A stretch of DNA of 64,000 bases from Asterella californica. Taxonomy: Eukaryota; Streptophyta; Marchantiopsida; Marchantiales; Aytoniaceae. The first letter of the stretch is position 1. Every line of letters starts with the position of its first letter. Below are positions 12,021 through 22,785 of the stretch, one piece after another. A program made the position numbers and the translations under genes. Where the stretch lies: the NCBI GenBank assembly GCA_036924285.1, contig JAYKYS010000008.1:25157001-25221000 (forward strand), written 5' to 3'. Below the pieces are notes generated by a model that ran no database searches, was not told the DNA's origin, and worked only from the letters and a program-made list of their open reading frames with translations.

Positions 12021-13260
12021 TTAAACACAAGTAGGAATCCGAGTTTCTTTCACTAGATCTTCTGCGGCGGCCCCACGGACATGTGCATAGAAGCGTATGG
12101 AAGAATTTGCTATTGTGTTACCAGGAGAAGTTAGACCAGAAGTGTGAGAAGATCCCGTTCGTGGACGAGTGTTGTTGTAAGCTGTAAAGTCAGAGTTATA
12201 AGACTCCGACGAGTTCAGCTGGTACTGATGTTCGATCCCACTCCCTGACAAATTATGGTATATCTTCTTGCGTTCACTGTGAGAATACGAATAGTACTCT
12301 GCTTGTGGAATGGGTGGCATTCCCACGCTCCCGGCCAGAATCTCCACAACCATGTGCATGGCTGGACGCTCGTCTGGCTTCGGATGAGAACACCACACAC
12401 CCAAAAGCACAGCAACCTTGCTGACAACGATGGAAATGAACTCTTCAAATGCATATCATACACAGTGTAAAAGCTCCAACCCCCTCCATTTGTTCCAGAA
12501 AACCCCACCCAAACTTTTTCGCTGTCGAAAACATCTCGAAGATCCATGGTGTAGCTTATGAACGCTTGTTCTGGTTTCTCAGAGGCGTTGTGAACTCTAA
12601 TCTCTAAGATAGCAGTGAGAGGATTATAGTCCACCCATGCGTACACTCGGTCAACTTTCCTCTCACTCGGTCAACTTCGAGAGGGAAGGGCACTCTTTTG
12701 ACCTTTAGGGACTTAGTGCTGGTTGTGTCAGTCCCAACATGGTTATCGTCATCGTCGATTCCGCCGTTCATATGGGTGTCGAACTCCACCGCTAAGTTTC
12801 AACGCCAGCTCTTCTTCCGTTAAATTTGTAGGCACCCAAGTTACTCCCACGAGATCCGATCCAAGTTTCATTAGCAAACACAACCAAAGCAATGCCATCA
12901 CCGTGCACCTGCCCATACTGACCCGTTGATTCGGAAAGTGAAAGCGATGCTGAGAGAGGCAACTTGATTGGTAGTTGGGTCCAGCAGTTGAACTGGTTCA
13001 TCATAGAGAGCCAACCCAACTGTTTCCTCGAACAATGTTTGGTTTTGACTTGGGGCCAGTTCATAAGGCGTGAGCTTGAGAAGTCCTTGTCCATCTGTTG
13101 TAGCGTCTCCGGAGCAAAGTAGATTCCGCTCAAATAAGAAATCACCCTCTTCGATGCTGATCGAGGAATTTGCAGCCTGACCTCTTACGTTCTGATTTCT
13201 TGCGCACTTTGCTATTAAGCACAGCAGAGCAACGAAGAAGAGAAACTCGTCTCCGTTCAT
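12021..13260 (-). pseudogene. L-type lectin receptor kinase pseudogene, left-arm copy
   Basis: Read on the minus strand it starts with a signal peptide (MNGDEFLFFVALLCLIAKCA). A legume-lectin domain follows in pieces: 'GDATTDGQGLLKLTP', 'VGLALYDEPVQL', 'HGDGIALVVFANETW', 'EFDTHMNGGIDDDDNHVGTD', 'AWVDYN' and 'VWVGFSGTNGGG'. Immediately after comes only the last part of a kinase domain ('LLGVWCSHPKPDERPAMHMV', subdomain XI) and a Ser/Tyr-rich tail. The transmembrane helix and almost the whole kinase are missing. At least three frame changes lie within the lectin part (near the HGDG, EFDTH and AWVDYN segments). The right arm carries the same lesions, so the gene died before the duplication or the arms have been homogenised. 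Confidence 0.85.
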
Positions 13261-14394
13261 TTTACTAACTGCACGGTATAGTCCCCAAGCTTCTGCATGC
13301 GAAATTCATACAGTTGATCACTCCTCCCGGCCCTTGACTCTCACTCCTACGCTGTCCATACCTCACGGAGTCCGATCCACGGGTCGTCGTTACCATTCTG
13401 AGGTTCGATGCGGAGTTGATGACATCGATATCTCACGTTCCCGATCTAGCTTCCGATCCTTGCAATCCTGTTTATCAAATATTTTGCAGACCACGAACAG
13501 CGAACCACGACATGTACATGAGCCGACGGATGGACAAACACCACATAACTCTAGACATTCTTGTCCCAGTGGTGAATGTCGGTCCTGGATGATTTGTGTT
13601 GTCGCTGTCAGTTACAGAGCAGTATATATCACAGAGAGAGTCTCATCTAGAACTCTGGCATCCAGTGTGCGAATGTAGTGAGTGTAGCTTATATACATCA
13701 AGTATGCAGCTGACTCGTTTTGATTACCGTAGAGCGTCAAGCTCATCGACTGATACCATTTCGTTCCTTACTAGCATATAGTACCTCCGCTAGTGACATC
13801 GAACTCCCGATGGTTTCATGAACCACAGCTCAAGGTGAAGTTCCCGCCGAGCTCCGAAGGCTCCACGACGTTGTCGATGCTACTGAAAATGATTTTTTTC
13901 TTTTCCTTCCATTTCTTTCTTTCCACACGAAAACTTCACTCCCTATGAATCCAAATACGTTGCTTGTCGCCCACCCACCCGAGCGAGCGTTTTTCCTCGG
14001 ATCCGAAAGATATATAGTGTAAAGATCGTAGTCGGATGGAAATGAACATCATAATCTATTCTGCTTATGAATATAAGCTTCAAGAGTTTCACTTGATCAT
14101 GAAACCATGCAAACTCTACTGTACTTCGGTTGTTGGGGACAACAGAAGGGGGACCATTTGGGACCCAAGACACAGAATTTTCGGCAGGTTTCGGCGCTGA
14201 TGAGTTTCTTTGCTTCCGGTCTTTGGCCCCTCGGAGTCCGTACAAGTCGGTGTTGTCGTGCAGTGATATCGAGCTTGAAGACCTTCGGATAGTTTCGATC
14301 GTGATCTTTCTTTATGGTTTGTTTTAGCTGGCGAGGTTCATACCATTTGAGGAACATTATGGCCACTTCGACAGGAGAAAAGGCAGTCCTCTCA

Positions 14395-14540
14395 GATAGA
14401 CATCTAGTGAAAGAAACTCAGATTCCTACTTGTCTCTCATATCGTACGCACACAATACTAACGTGGAAAAGACGCACTAGTACACTTGGACTTTCAACAG
14501 GTAGACATGCTACTTCCTATAGGTATCCTTATATTCAAGA
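14395..14540 (+). pseudogene. inverted copy of LecRK 3' end
   Basis: The plus strand here repeats the C-terminal codons of the LecRK pseudogene ('LVKETQIPTC' against 'LVKETRIPTC') and its 3' flank (the 'caacaggtag' tract), in opposite orientation to the pseudogene at 12021-13260. It is a second, short fragment of the same gene family. It is mirrored at about 24053-24198 in the right arm. Confidence 0.6.
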
Positions 14541-15683
14541 AACCGGATTTTCACTATGTACAAGGCAAAGATCGCAACATAGCCCTTTTGTTGTGTTGTG
14601 TCCTGTGTATGCTGATATGTGACATTGATTGAACCACGTTTGTTGCCTGGAACCATTGACTGAATTAGGGTTTTCATAGACATTTTTCGTTTGTTGCCTG
14701 GAACCGACAGAGACAGAGAGAACAGGGACAGATAAAGAGACGAAGGCTACTAACAACCAACAGGAGAGTGCCGGGAAGTCGGATGGGTCCAGATCGAGAC
14801 GAGGAGTGAGATAAGTGAGGGTTCAGTGGTGTTATTGGAGATGGCGGGTATAGAAGTGATGTGAGAGCGACGCCGCGGAGTCTCGAGACTAAGAATGAGT
14901 TGCGTTGGATCTTTGGACATGAAAATCTTCAGTGTTGATGGTGAGTGAGTGCAATTATCCTTTTTGTCCGGATGCTTCTCTTTTTATCGTCTCCAGAGAT
15001 CGTTTATCGGCCGATAAATGTTCAGCGCATGCGAATTAGATTGTTCATTTTAATCCTTTTGATCATAAATTTACTAAGTCACTCTTTGGCGGATCGTTAG
15101 GTTGTACCAAACAGTGAAAAGATGTAGATGACCTTTGCTAACATGGACTGCATATATCGCCTTCTTTCCAAGCAAGGTTCTCACTCTAGTCTCCATGACT
15201 TCTATTGAAGCCGTTCAGGAATCGATTTCGTGTACATACCCAACGGACTAAATCTAAGTTTGAAGGAACTGGCAGTGGAACTGATAGCATCTCCAGATAT
15301 TATGAATGGGATTAGAGAAAAGTTTATCTTCACATCAACTTCGTATATAATCTAAAAGCTACGGACTAAAGTCACCGTTCACTCGGAAGAACCTGGACGC
15401 TGTTTTGTCTGTACATCCACTTTATGGTTTGCCTCCAGAGATTGCCAAGCTCTGCACATGCTTGTAATGGTTGAGTGCTTGACGTTACCGTTTCGTCATA
15501 CTGAACCTGCAGGAATTTCATATACATTTCCTTCGTAAAAGTGCGGTGCAAAGAGCTGATTTTTCTCAAAAGTGTGCTTCTGGTTAGATTGATGGACATA
15601 TCAATAACATGTTCACATGATTCCTTTTATATACCAGCAGTCGAATGACAATATCCAGAACTAATCGACAGTGAGCTCCCACA

Positions 15684-15782
15684 AGCTCCAACTACGTAAT
15701 TCTACTTCCCAATATCATTAAAAGTTTTTCTCCCTTTCTTGTATATTTGAACTAATCGACAGTGAGCTACCACAAGCTCCAT
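15684..15782. repeat. short direct repeat pair (about 33 bp)
   Basis: The tract 'gaactaatcgacagtgagct' followed by one variable base and 'ccacaagctcca' occurs at about 15659-15691 and 15750-15782. It is mirrored in the right arm at about 22811-22935. Confidence 0.7.
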
Positions 15783-15807
15783 GAAAGTCACATGAGATCC
15801 AATACTG

Positions 15808-17001
15808 CTGAGAGACTCAAAGAACAGGAGGATTCCCTATACCTCATTTCTCAACCACGCTCTTCCCAACTGTGCCAAAATTCACCATGATACCATCTTC
15901 TGATGAAATTCATCACTAGAATTCTGATATGCTGAAACAAGGACTAACATGCACTCTCCCAATCAGCTCTAAGGATCTCTCTAAAGTCCCGTTAGGTTAG
16001 AAGTAAAGCAGTATCATGCATCGAAGAGAAGACATAATTAGTCAAGAGATCTTGCTGAAGAGTGCCCTACGGACTTCCTCTAAAACTTGAGACGAAAAAA
16101 TAATCAAAAGACTGTGGACATTAACTTCTGAACGTGAGAACAAGTAAATGGCATTTCTTGTCCACCAGTACTCAGTACTAAAGAGCAATCCAAAAACAGG
16201 TTCTAAGTTTGTAGAAAGTCAAGGATTTTGCGTGAATGAAAGTCTCTTCTCAACTTCTGAATCAACTGTCAGTGTCAGAAGTCACTTTCTAGGAGAAGAG
16301 GATACATATAAGCAGCTGAAGTTATCAACACGTTATCGCATCTACAAGATGCACTGAATGAATGTCACTGTCTAATATCCTCAACTAGTGCTACTTCACG
16401 ACTGCAACTGTTTGGTACATGACTCAAGACACGACCATATGCATCTGTGACATAATTCACCACTGAAGTTCTTTGGTCCTCTACTATGTGGAATCATCCT
16501 TTCCCGTAAGCTGCCTGATTTCCAGCCCCCGTCAAAATCCACTTTAAGCTAAACCCACCAAGAGACCAGACGACAACCTAAGAATGCTCCAAACAGCGGC
16601 GCTGACTGTCACTGCTGAGCTCTGCGAGTCATAAAGGAAGACAGGAGATTATTACGAGATTCGATGCTTCAGTTTTCTTCACCATCGTCAGAATTCAGTA
16701 CAGAACAGCACTGGAGTCCGAAGAAAAAGACAACCACAAACTGAGAGACTCAAAGAACAGGAGGATTCCCTATACCTCCTTCTCAACCACGCTCTTCCCA
16801 ACTTTGCCAAAATTCACCATGATACCATCTTCTGATGAAATTCATCACTAGAATTCTTATATGCTGAAACAAGGACTAACATGCACTCTCCCAATCAGCT
16901 CTAAGGATCTCTCTAAAGTCCCGTTAGGTTAGAAGTAAAGCAGTATCATGCATCGAAGAGAAGGCAATTAGTCAAGAGATCTTGCTGAAGAGTGCCCTAC
17001 G
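15808..17001. repeat. 260-bp direct repeats flanking a 670-bp core (left arm)
   Basis: 15808-16071 and 16742-17001 are near-identical direct repeats, both running from 'gagagactcaaagaacagg' to 'agagtgccctacg'. The core contains a short plus-strand frame (16148-16357) and, on the minus strand, an orphan exon 2 of the arabinogalactan-protein gene. The repeats lack TG...CA ends and there is no primer site beside them, so I do not call this an LTR element. Confidence 0.75.
16544..16621 (-). pseudogene. orphan arabinogalactan-protein exon 2 (GPI-signal exon)
   Basis: This is the reverse complement of exon 2 of the AGP gene (21972-22049), with the same splice acceptor before it. No exon 1 lies upstream in the left spacer side. 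It is a duplicated last exon cut off from its gene. Confidence 0.65.
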
Positions 17002-17400
17002 CCCGATGCTGAAGAGGTCCTAATCTTTTTGGACCAGGAAACATGAGTGGTAAGATTGCACCTTTGCCCGGGCTCAGGTTCCCGTATGAATGAGCAAGGC
17101 GCTGTATTGGAACCAAAAACTTCAACACCTTTGAGTTGCTAGATAAACGTAAAGTATCAATCTTCAACACACGAGAAATATTCCTGAATTGATTCCTGAA
17201 TTGTGAACGGATATGATCAATGCTCTTCCCGTCTATAAGACTCAAAAGATGAGTGTCAGTGAGGTAAAGGTCACCTCCCGAGAGCAAATCTTGAAAGTTG
17301 AGCTTACCGAGATGCAGAAGAACATGAGATCTACTTGAGTCTTCGAACTCGCAAGCCAATGCACTACGACAGAGGCTAGACAAATGCGTGTTCAGAGCTA
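17002..17400 (-). repeat. third, partial copy of the palindrome-core repeat
   Basis: The minus strand matches 19738-20109 and 21195-21565 (the 'SLCRSALACEFEDSSRS' to 'LAHSYGNLSP' frame). It shares with the 19478-20109 copy a 12-bp tract ('caattcaggaat' region) that the 20941-21565 copy lacks. Confidence 0.75.
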
Positions 17401-17893
17401 AGGAAGGTATACATAATTTTCGTGAGATACGTAGAAACAAGCTCCTGCTTATGCACCTACAACGTTAACATCAAGAATTCAAGTTAAATTGCAGCAGTCG
17501 AACACCGGTACCTACCACGGATTCAAACTTTGAACTGGTGCGCGCGCGTGTTGATGCGGTTACAAGTTACACATAAGGCTAGGGCCTGGAAGTTGTCATT
17601 TCATCGTAACTAACGATTATATTTCAAAGTGGGTGTGCGGTGACGCGCGGAGCTGGCTATCAATTGATAGGCGATCACAATGGAGTGTACAAAACTTCGA
17701 TGTAAATGTTCATTTTAACAAGTTTATACTTAATTCATTTTTGTTTAGAGCTGATTACTGTGAGCATGAGAGAGTCAGAATGTTCGTAGTGTATTGAGTT
17801 GAACGAGATTCAGTGTGTGCTTACCGAGCTCTAGATTATTGTGTGAGTTTGTACTCGTGTAATTTTGAGGTGATATAGAGAGTGTCGTGAAAC

Positions 17894-19123
17894 ATGGATA
17901 CATGGAGTTGGACGGCAGTTTATGAAAGTTTAAAGCTCATGGTTTCTCAGGTTGTTACGAAGAGAAAGGAAGCTGAGGTCTTCACCGGAGAAATCGAACT
18001 GTGTTTATTTGGAAGGACACCATCTCAAGTTCTTCCGATGCAGCTGGAGATGGAGGTAATCGAACTAAAGACTTTTGCAGAGATGACGATGATTTGCGAG
18101 GTGACTGAGAAAACGAAGGCAGCAGCAGAGATCATATTAGAGAGCTTCGTGACAGACGAGATGAATGTAGTAGAGGGAACGGGGGTGACGGAGGAGAAAA
18201 AGCCTTTACAAGAAACAGTGAAGATCATCGAGGAGGTGGAGGATCATAGTAAGCAACTCGAAGAAGTTGTCAACAAGTCGATGGACATGGAGATAGTCCA
18301 CAGCCTGGTGGATCCTATGCAAACAACGGTCCAGGAGACCAAACCAGAGATCCAAGAGATGAATGTAGCAGAGGGAACGGAGGTGACGGAGGAGAAGAAG
18401 CCTTTACAAGAAACAGTGAAGATCATCGAGGAGGTGGAGGATCATAGTAAGCAACTCGAAGAAGTTGTCAACAAGTCGATGGACATGAAGATAGTCCACA
18501 GCCTGGTGGATCCTATGCAAACAACGGTCCAGGAGACCAAACCAGAGATCCAAGAGATGAATGTAGCAGAGGGAACGGAGGTGACGGAGGAGAAGAAGCC
18601 TTTACAAGAAACAGTGAAGATCATCGAGGAGGTGGAGGATCCACTCGAAGAAGTTATCGAGTCCATCGATGAGATCATGCAGGATAAGGCGATCAACATG
18701 GAAATAGTCCACAGGATAGTGGATTCTATGCAAACAACAGTGCAAGAGACCAAGCCAGAGATCGAAGTCGATAAAATGACATACGATGAGATCCACCAAG
18801 AGATTCAGAAGAAAGAGTGGCATGATGCAAGAGAATCTCGTGAAGAGAAAGATTTACTTATACTAGAACTGTTCCGGGTTTTTGATATGATTATTAAATC
18901 TCGCACCCTTGCAGAATCAAAAAATCTTTTTGTGTTCAAGAATACAAGGACAAACAAGTTAGCTATAGATCGGAAAAGCACAATGATCATTCAGTCTAGA
19001 TCTCAGAGAGGCGAAAGTCATTTCTCTGGGAAGAGATCAGATCGGAAGAGTAGTGCTCTTGGGGAAAAGAAGACAGCTAGAATTTCTTGCCCAACGCAAA
19101 AGAAAAAGATGTGGCGATATTAG
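17894..19123 (+). CDS. acidic tandem-repeat protein, 409 aa, in the palindrome spacer
   Basis: A single uninterrupted ORF with an ATG start. The N-terminus (about residues 1-89) has a hydrophobic-amphipathic start (MDTWSWTAVYESLKLMVSQV). Residues 90-155 and 156-221 are two nearly identical 66-residue units. A third unit from 222 is altered in its middle by a different Glu/Ile/Asp-rich stretch. Each unit contains 'EEKKPLQETVKIIEEVED' and ends 'MQTTVQETKPEI'. The units are Glu/Val-rich and look like amphipathic helix or coiled coil. The last 90 residues are basic (Lys/Arg/Ser-rich). No known domain is recognised. It is the longest intact ORF inside the palindrome and lies in the single-copy spacer. 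Role unknown; a structural or nuclear protein is possible but unproven. Confidence 0.6.
   Translation: MDTWSWTAVYESLKLMVSQVVTKRKEAEVFTGEIELCLFGRTPSQVLPMQLEMEVIELKTFAEMTMICEVTEKTKAAAEIILESFVTDEMNVVEGTGVTEEKKPLQETVKIIEEVEDHSKQLEEVVNKSMDMEIVHSLVDPMQTTVQETKPEIQEMNVAEGTEVTEEKKPLQETVKIIEEVEDHSKQLEEVVNKSMDMKIVHSLVDPMQTTVQETKPEIQEMNVAEGTEVTEEKKPLQETVKIIEEVEDPLEEVIESIDEIMQDKAINMEIVHRIVDSMQTTVQETKPEIEVDKMTYDEIHQEIQKKEWHDARESREEKDLLILELFRVFDMIIKSRTLAESKNLFVFKNTRTNKLAIDRKSTMIIQSRSQRGESHFSGKRSDRKSSALGEKKTARISCPTQKKKMWRY
18161..18769 (+). repeat. 198-bp coding tandem repeat (2 full units plus a variant third)
   Basis: Units start at the ATG codons at 18161, 18359 and 18557. The first two are exactly 198 bp, preserving frame, and differ at only a few bases. 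The third begins identically and then diverges after 'EEVED'. The near identity implies a recent duplication. Confidence 0.9.
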
Positions 19124-19477
19124 AGTCTATTTGATATCAGCTTACTGACTTTGGGTTCTTCGCAAGCTCTTTTTATTTTATGTGTAGATGACATTTTGTC
19201 GATGAATGTCTATTCTTTTATCTTTGTAGGTCAACTGTGGCCATTACAATTGACTTCGCCTGAACTTCTACAGGTTATGAGCAAGAAACACCCCAGTGAT
19301 CATGGTCTTTAAGCGACCACCAGCGTATCAGGTGTTCTAAAATCGTCTACATTCAACTTACCACGAATCTTGCAGGTCCTTGGCTTAGTAGAGTTTAAAC
19401 TGTTATAAATATGGACGTACGGTCTCCAATGACAGCTTAAGTCCTTCCACATTTCACCTTAAAAGTTGGTGATTATG

Positions 19478-20109
19478 GAGATCACAGGTGAGAGGTAGGT
19501 CTTGAGGGTCCGTGATATATTTTACATTGAAGATTATGTACAGTATCTGCTTGAAGTGATCCAGCTTTCACGGGTTCTGCCAGCAGAAGAACTGTATCCT
19601 CCTATTAGGCATCTCTGTCACCTTGCTGTGTTGCGCAAGATCCAACAGTAAGCTCCCTGGGTTCAAAGGATATCTCAGTCTACATAAGGTATATAAGAGC
19701 GTTCAGTAGGCAGGTTCATCCCTCAACCACAGCTTTGAACACGCATTTGTCTAGCCTCTGTCGTAGTGCATTGGCTTGCGAGTTCGAAGACTCAAGTAGA
19801 TCTCTTGTTTTTCTGCATCTCGGTAAGCTCAACTGTCAAGATTTGCTCTCGGGCGGTGACCTTTACCTCACTGACACTCATCTTTTGAGTCGTATAGACA
19901 GGAAGAGCATTGATCATATCCGTTCACAATTCAGGAATCAATTCAGGAATATTTCTCGTGTGTTGAAGATTGATACTTTACGTTTATCTAGCAACTCAAA
20001 GGTGTTGAAGTTTTTGGTTCCAATACAGCGCCTTGCTCATTCATACGGGAACCTGAGCCCGGCGAAGTTGCAATCTTACCACTCATGTTTCCTGGTCCAA
20101 AAAGATTAG
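19478..20109 (+). repeat. palindrome-core repeat, copy A (632 bp)
   Basis: Directly repeated at 20941-21565, and partly present inverted at 17002-17400. The first half contains an exon-like frame 'DYVQYLLEVIQLSRVLPAEE' continuing to about 19648, followed by GTAAGC. The second half has a 'TATAAGAG' box (19692-19699) and a 124-codon frame starting at 19735. Both look like captured gene pieces. I do not recognise the protein. Confidence 0.7.
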
Positions 20110-20330
20110 TTCTTCATATTAAGTTAGCCCTCTAGGACGCCACATTTACCATGTCCTTAGTCTCTGACTTGCATTTTGCATACTTCTCATGGTTCTGGAT
20201 ACAGATGAACCGATAAGTCCATCATCAAGTTACTAGAGTTCTGATCAATGATTATACTGATTCTGTATATGATCTCTGCAGCACCAGTTCTTCCCTTCTC
20301 TCCACTTCCAGTACTTTACACGAGCCCACA

Positions 20331-22049
20331 ATGGCTTACCAAAAGGTGGGAGTCTTCTTCATCGCTTTGGTAATATGTGGTCAAGCGAGTGCGCAAGGTC
20401 CACTTTCGGCTCCGGCTCTCACTTCCGGCGCGGATGTTCCATCATTTGCTCCAGTTCCTTCACCTCCCGTAGCCCCTGTTCTTCCACCACCCGTATTCAC
20501 CCCTACAGTTGCTCCTTCCGTCCCTCCTACTGTCGCACCAACCACAGAACCACCAACCATGGCACCAGTGATCCCTCCTTCCCCTCTCTCTACACCAGTC
20601 CCTACTCCTTCTACTGAATTGGCACCAGCTCCAGGACCTTCATCCGAAACTGTAAGCGCTTCTTTCATCTCATTTCTACTAGGAAAAAGTACCGGTAGAT
20701 CAATTATCACGATAGATAGATTCCAGACGCTATAACTCCTCAGTACAGTTGTGGACTTATTCTTGCTAAAAGTATATTGAACATTTTCTTTCTAGTTTAA
20801 CCATGTTTTTAACTAGACAGGATACTATTATGCACTCGCCCATATGAAGCTGTTCTAGCATGGTTTGTGGTTGCCTTTCTCTTCGGACTCCAGTGCTGTT
20901 CTGTACTGAATTCTGACGATGGTGAAGAAAACTGCAGCTAGAGATCACAGGTGAGAGGTAGGTCTTGAGGGTCCGTGATATATTTTACAGTGAAGATTAT
21001 GTACAGTATCTGCTTGAAGTGATCCAATTTTCACGGGTTCTGCCAGCAGAAGAACTATATCCTCCTATTAGGCATCTCTGTCAACCTGCTGTGTTGCGCA
21101 AGATCCAACAGTAAGCTCCCTGGGTTCAAGGGATATCCAAGACTACATAACGTATATAAGAGCGTTCAGTAGGCCGGTTCATCCCTCAACCACAGCTTTG
21201 AACACGCATTTGTCTAGCCTCCGTCGTAGTGCATTGGCTTGTGAGTTCGAAGACTCAAGTAGATCTCCTGTTCTTCTGCATCTCGGTAAGCTCAACTGTT
21301 AAGACTTGCTCTTGGGCGGTGACCTTTACCTCACTGACACTAATCTTTTGAGTCTTATAGACGGGAAGAGCATTGATCATATCCGTCCACAAGCAGTTCA
21401 GGAATATTTCTCGTGTGTTGAAGATTGATACTTTACGTTTATCTAGCAACTCAAAGGTGTTGAAGTTTTTGGTTCCAATATAGCGCCTTGGTCATTCATA
21501 CGGGAACCTGAGCCCGGGCAAAGGTGCAATCTTACCACTCATGTTTCCTGGTCCAAAAAGATTAGGACCTCTTCAGCATCGGGCGTAGGGCACTCTTCAG
21601 CAAGATCTCTTGACTAATTGCCTTCTCTTCGATGCATGATACTGCTTTACTTCTAACCTAACGGGACTTTAGAGAGATCCTTAGAGCTGATTGGGAGAGT
21701 GCATGTTAGTCCTTGTTTCAGCATATAAGAATTCTAGTGATGAATTTCATCAGAAGATGGTATCATGGTGAATTTTGGCAAAGTTGGGAAGAGCGTGGTT
21801 GAGAAGGAGGTATAGGGAATCCTCCTGTTCTTTGAGTCTCTCAGTCTCTCAGTTTGTGGTTGTCTTTTTCTTCGGACTCCAGTGCTGTTCTGTACTGAAT
21901 TCTGACGATGGTGAAGAAAACTGAAGCATCAAATCTCGTAATAATCTCCTGTCTTCCTTTATGACTCGCAGAGCTCAGCAGTGACAGTCAGCGCCGCTGT
22001 TTGGAGCATTCTTAGGTTGTCGTCTGGTCTCTTGGTGGGTTTAGCTTAA
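20331..22049 (+). CDS. classical arabinogalactan protein, two exons, GPI-anchored (predicted)
   Basis: Exon 1 (20331-20651, 107 codons) encodes a signal peptide (MAYQKVGVFFIALVICGQASA), then a Pro/Ala/Ser/Thr-rich mucin-like region with many AP, SP, TP and VP dipeptides, the sites for hydroxyproline O-glycosylation. It ends at a GTAAGC donor in phase 0. Exon 2 (21972-22049) follows a 'tgactcgcag' acceptor and encodes 25 residues, SSAVTVSAAVW followed by a hydrophobic tail ending GLLVGLA and a stop. This is the small-residue plus hydrophobic tail of a GPI signal. The product would be 132 aa, a cell-surface/wall proteoglycan core. The 1320-bp intron contains copy B of the core repeat and a 260-bp repeat, and exon 2 lies inside the right palindrome arm. 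Reading through the intron gives a stop at 20733. Confidence 0.65.
20863..21923 (+). repeat. 72-bp duplication flanking the insert in the AGP intron
   Basis: 20863-20934 and 21852-21923 are near-identical 72-bp direct copies running from 'gtttgtggttg' to 'gaagaaaactg'. Between them lie core-repeat copy B (20941-21565) and one 260-bp repeat (about 21590-21843). This looks like DNA added to the intron by duplication. Confidence 0.8.
20941..21565 (+). repeat. palindrome-core repeat, copy B (625 bp)
   Basis: Direct copy of 19478-20109. Here the exon-like part has a clean acceptor ('ttttacag' before TGAAGATTATG), a frame EDYVQYLLEVIQFSRVLPAE and a GTAAGC donor, so the sequence derives from a spliced gene. 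It is inserted in the AGP intron. Confidence 0.7.
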
Positions 22050-22785
22050 AGTGGATTTTGACGGGGGCTGGAAATCAGGCAGCTTACGGGAAAGGATGAT
22101 TCCACATAGTAGAGGACCAAAGAACTTCAGTGGTGAATTATGTCACAGATGCATATGGTCGTGTCTTGAGTCATGTACCAAACAGTTGCAGTCGTGAAGT
22201 AGCACTAGTTGAGGATATTAGACAGTGACATTCATTCAGTGCATCTTGTAGATGCGATAACGTGTTGATAACTTCAGCTGCTTATATGTATCCTCTTCTC
22301 CTAGAAAGTGACTTCTGACACTGACAGTTGATTCAGAAGTTGAGAAGAGACTTTCATTCACGCAAAATCCTTGACTTTCTACAAACTTAGAACCTGTGTT
22401 TGGATTGCTCTTTAGTACTGAGTACTGGTGGACAAGAAATGCCATTTACTTGTTCTCACGTTCAGAAGTTAATGTCCACAGTCTTTTGATTATTTTTTCG
22501 TCTCAAGTTTTAGAGGAAGTCCGTAGGGCACTCTTCAGCAAGATCTCTTGACTAATTATGTCTTCTCTTCGATGCATGATACTGCTTTACTTCTAACCTA
22601 ACGGGACTTTAGAGAGATCCTTAGAGCTGATTGGGAGAGTGCATGTTAGTCCTTGTTTCAGCATATCAGAATTCTAGTGATGAATTTCATCAGAAGATGG
22701 TATCATGGTGAATTTTGGCACAGTTGGGAAGAGCGTGGTTGAGAAATGAGGTATAGGGAATCCTCCTGTTCTTTGAGTCTCTCAG
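21590..22785. repeat. 260-bp direct repeats (right arm)
   Basis: 21590-21843 and 22528-22785 mirror the pair described at 15808-17001. They flank AGP exon 2 and its 3' flank. Next to the first copy the right arm has an extra 8-bp 'tctctcag' unit absent from the left arm. Confidence 0.75.

Larger units (their letters stand above)
6553..17400 (-). repeat. left arm of a giant inverted repeat (about 10.8 kb)
   Basis: The whole stretch is the reverse complement of 21190-32027. In the middle of the arm, paired positions sum to 38593 (for example 10187 with 28406, 13943 with 24650, 16148 with 22445). This drops to 38592 beyond one 1-nt indel and to about 38579 near the outer end. Thus 8.8-16.4 kb is aligned with almost no indels and few substitutions, while 6.6-8.6 kb is more diverged. 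The outer match ends near 6553/32027 and the inner match near 17400/21190. Direct reading; exact identity not computed. Confidence 0.95.

Noticed and set aside
15808..17001. TRIM-type mini retrotransposon bounded by the 260-bp direct repeats
   Set aside because: No TG...CA ends, primer site or polypurine tract. The core contains a host gene exon.
18025..18990. Minus-strand frames opposite the acidic repeat ORF
   Set aside because: They repeat with the same 198-bp period and are Ser/Ile/Thr-rich mirror translations of the plus-strand frame. They lack a start context or motif.
20651..20735. Unspliced reading of the AGP exon to the stop at 20733
   Set aside because: The AP/SP-rich region ends at a GTAAGC donor, the following residues are not AGP-like, and a downstream exon supplies a GPI signal in phase.
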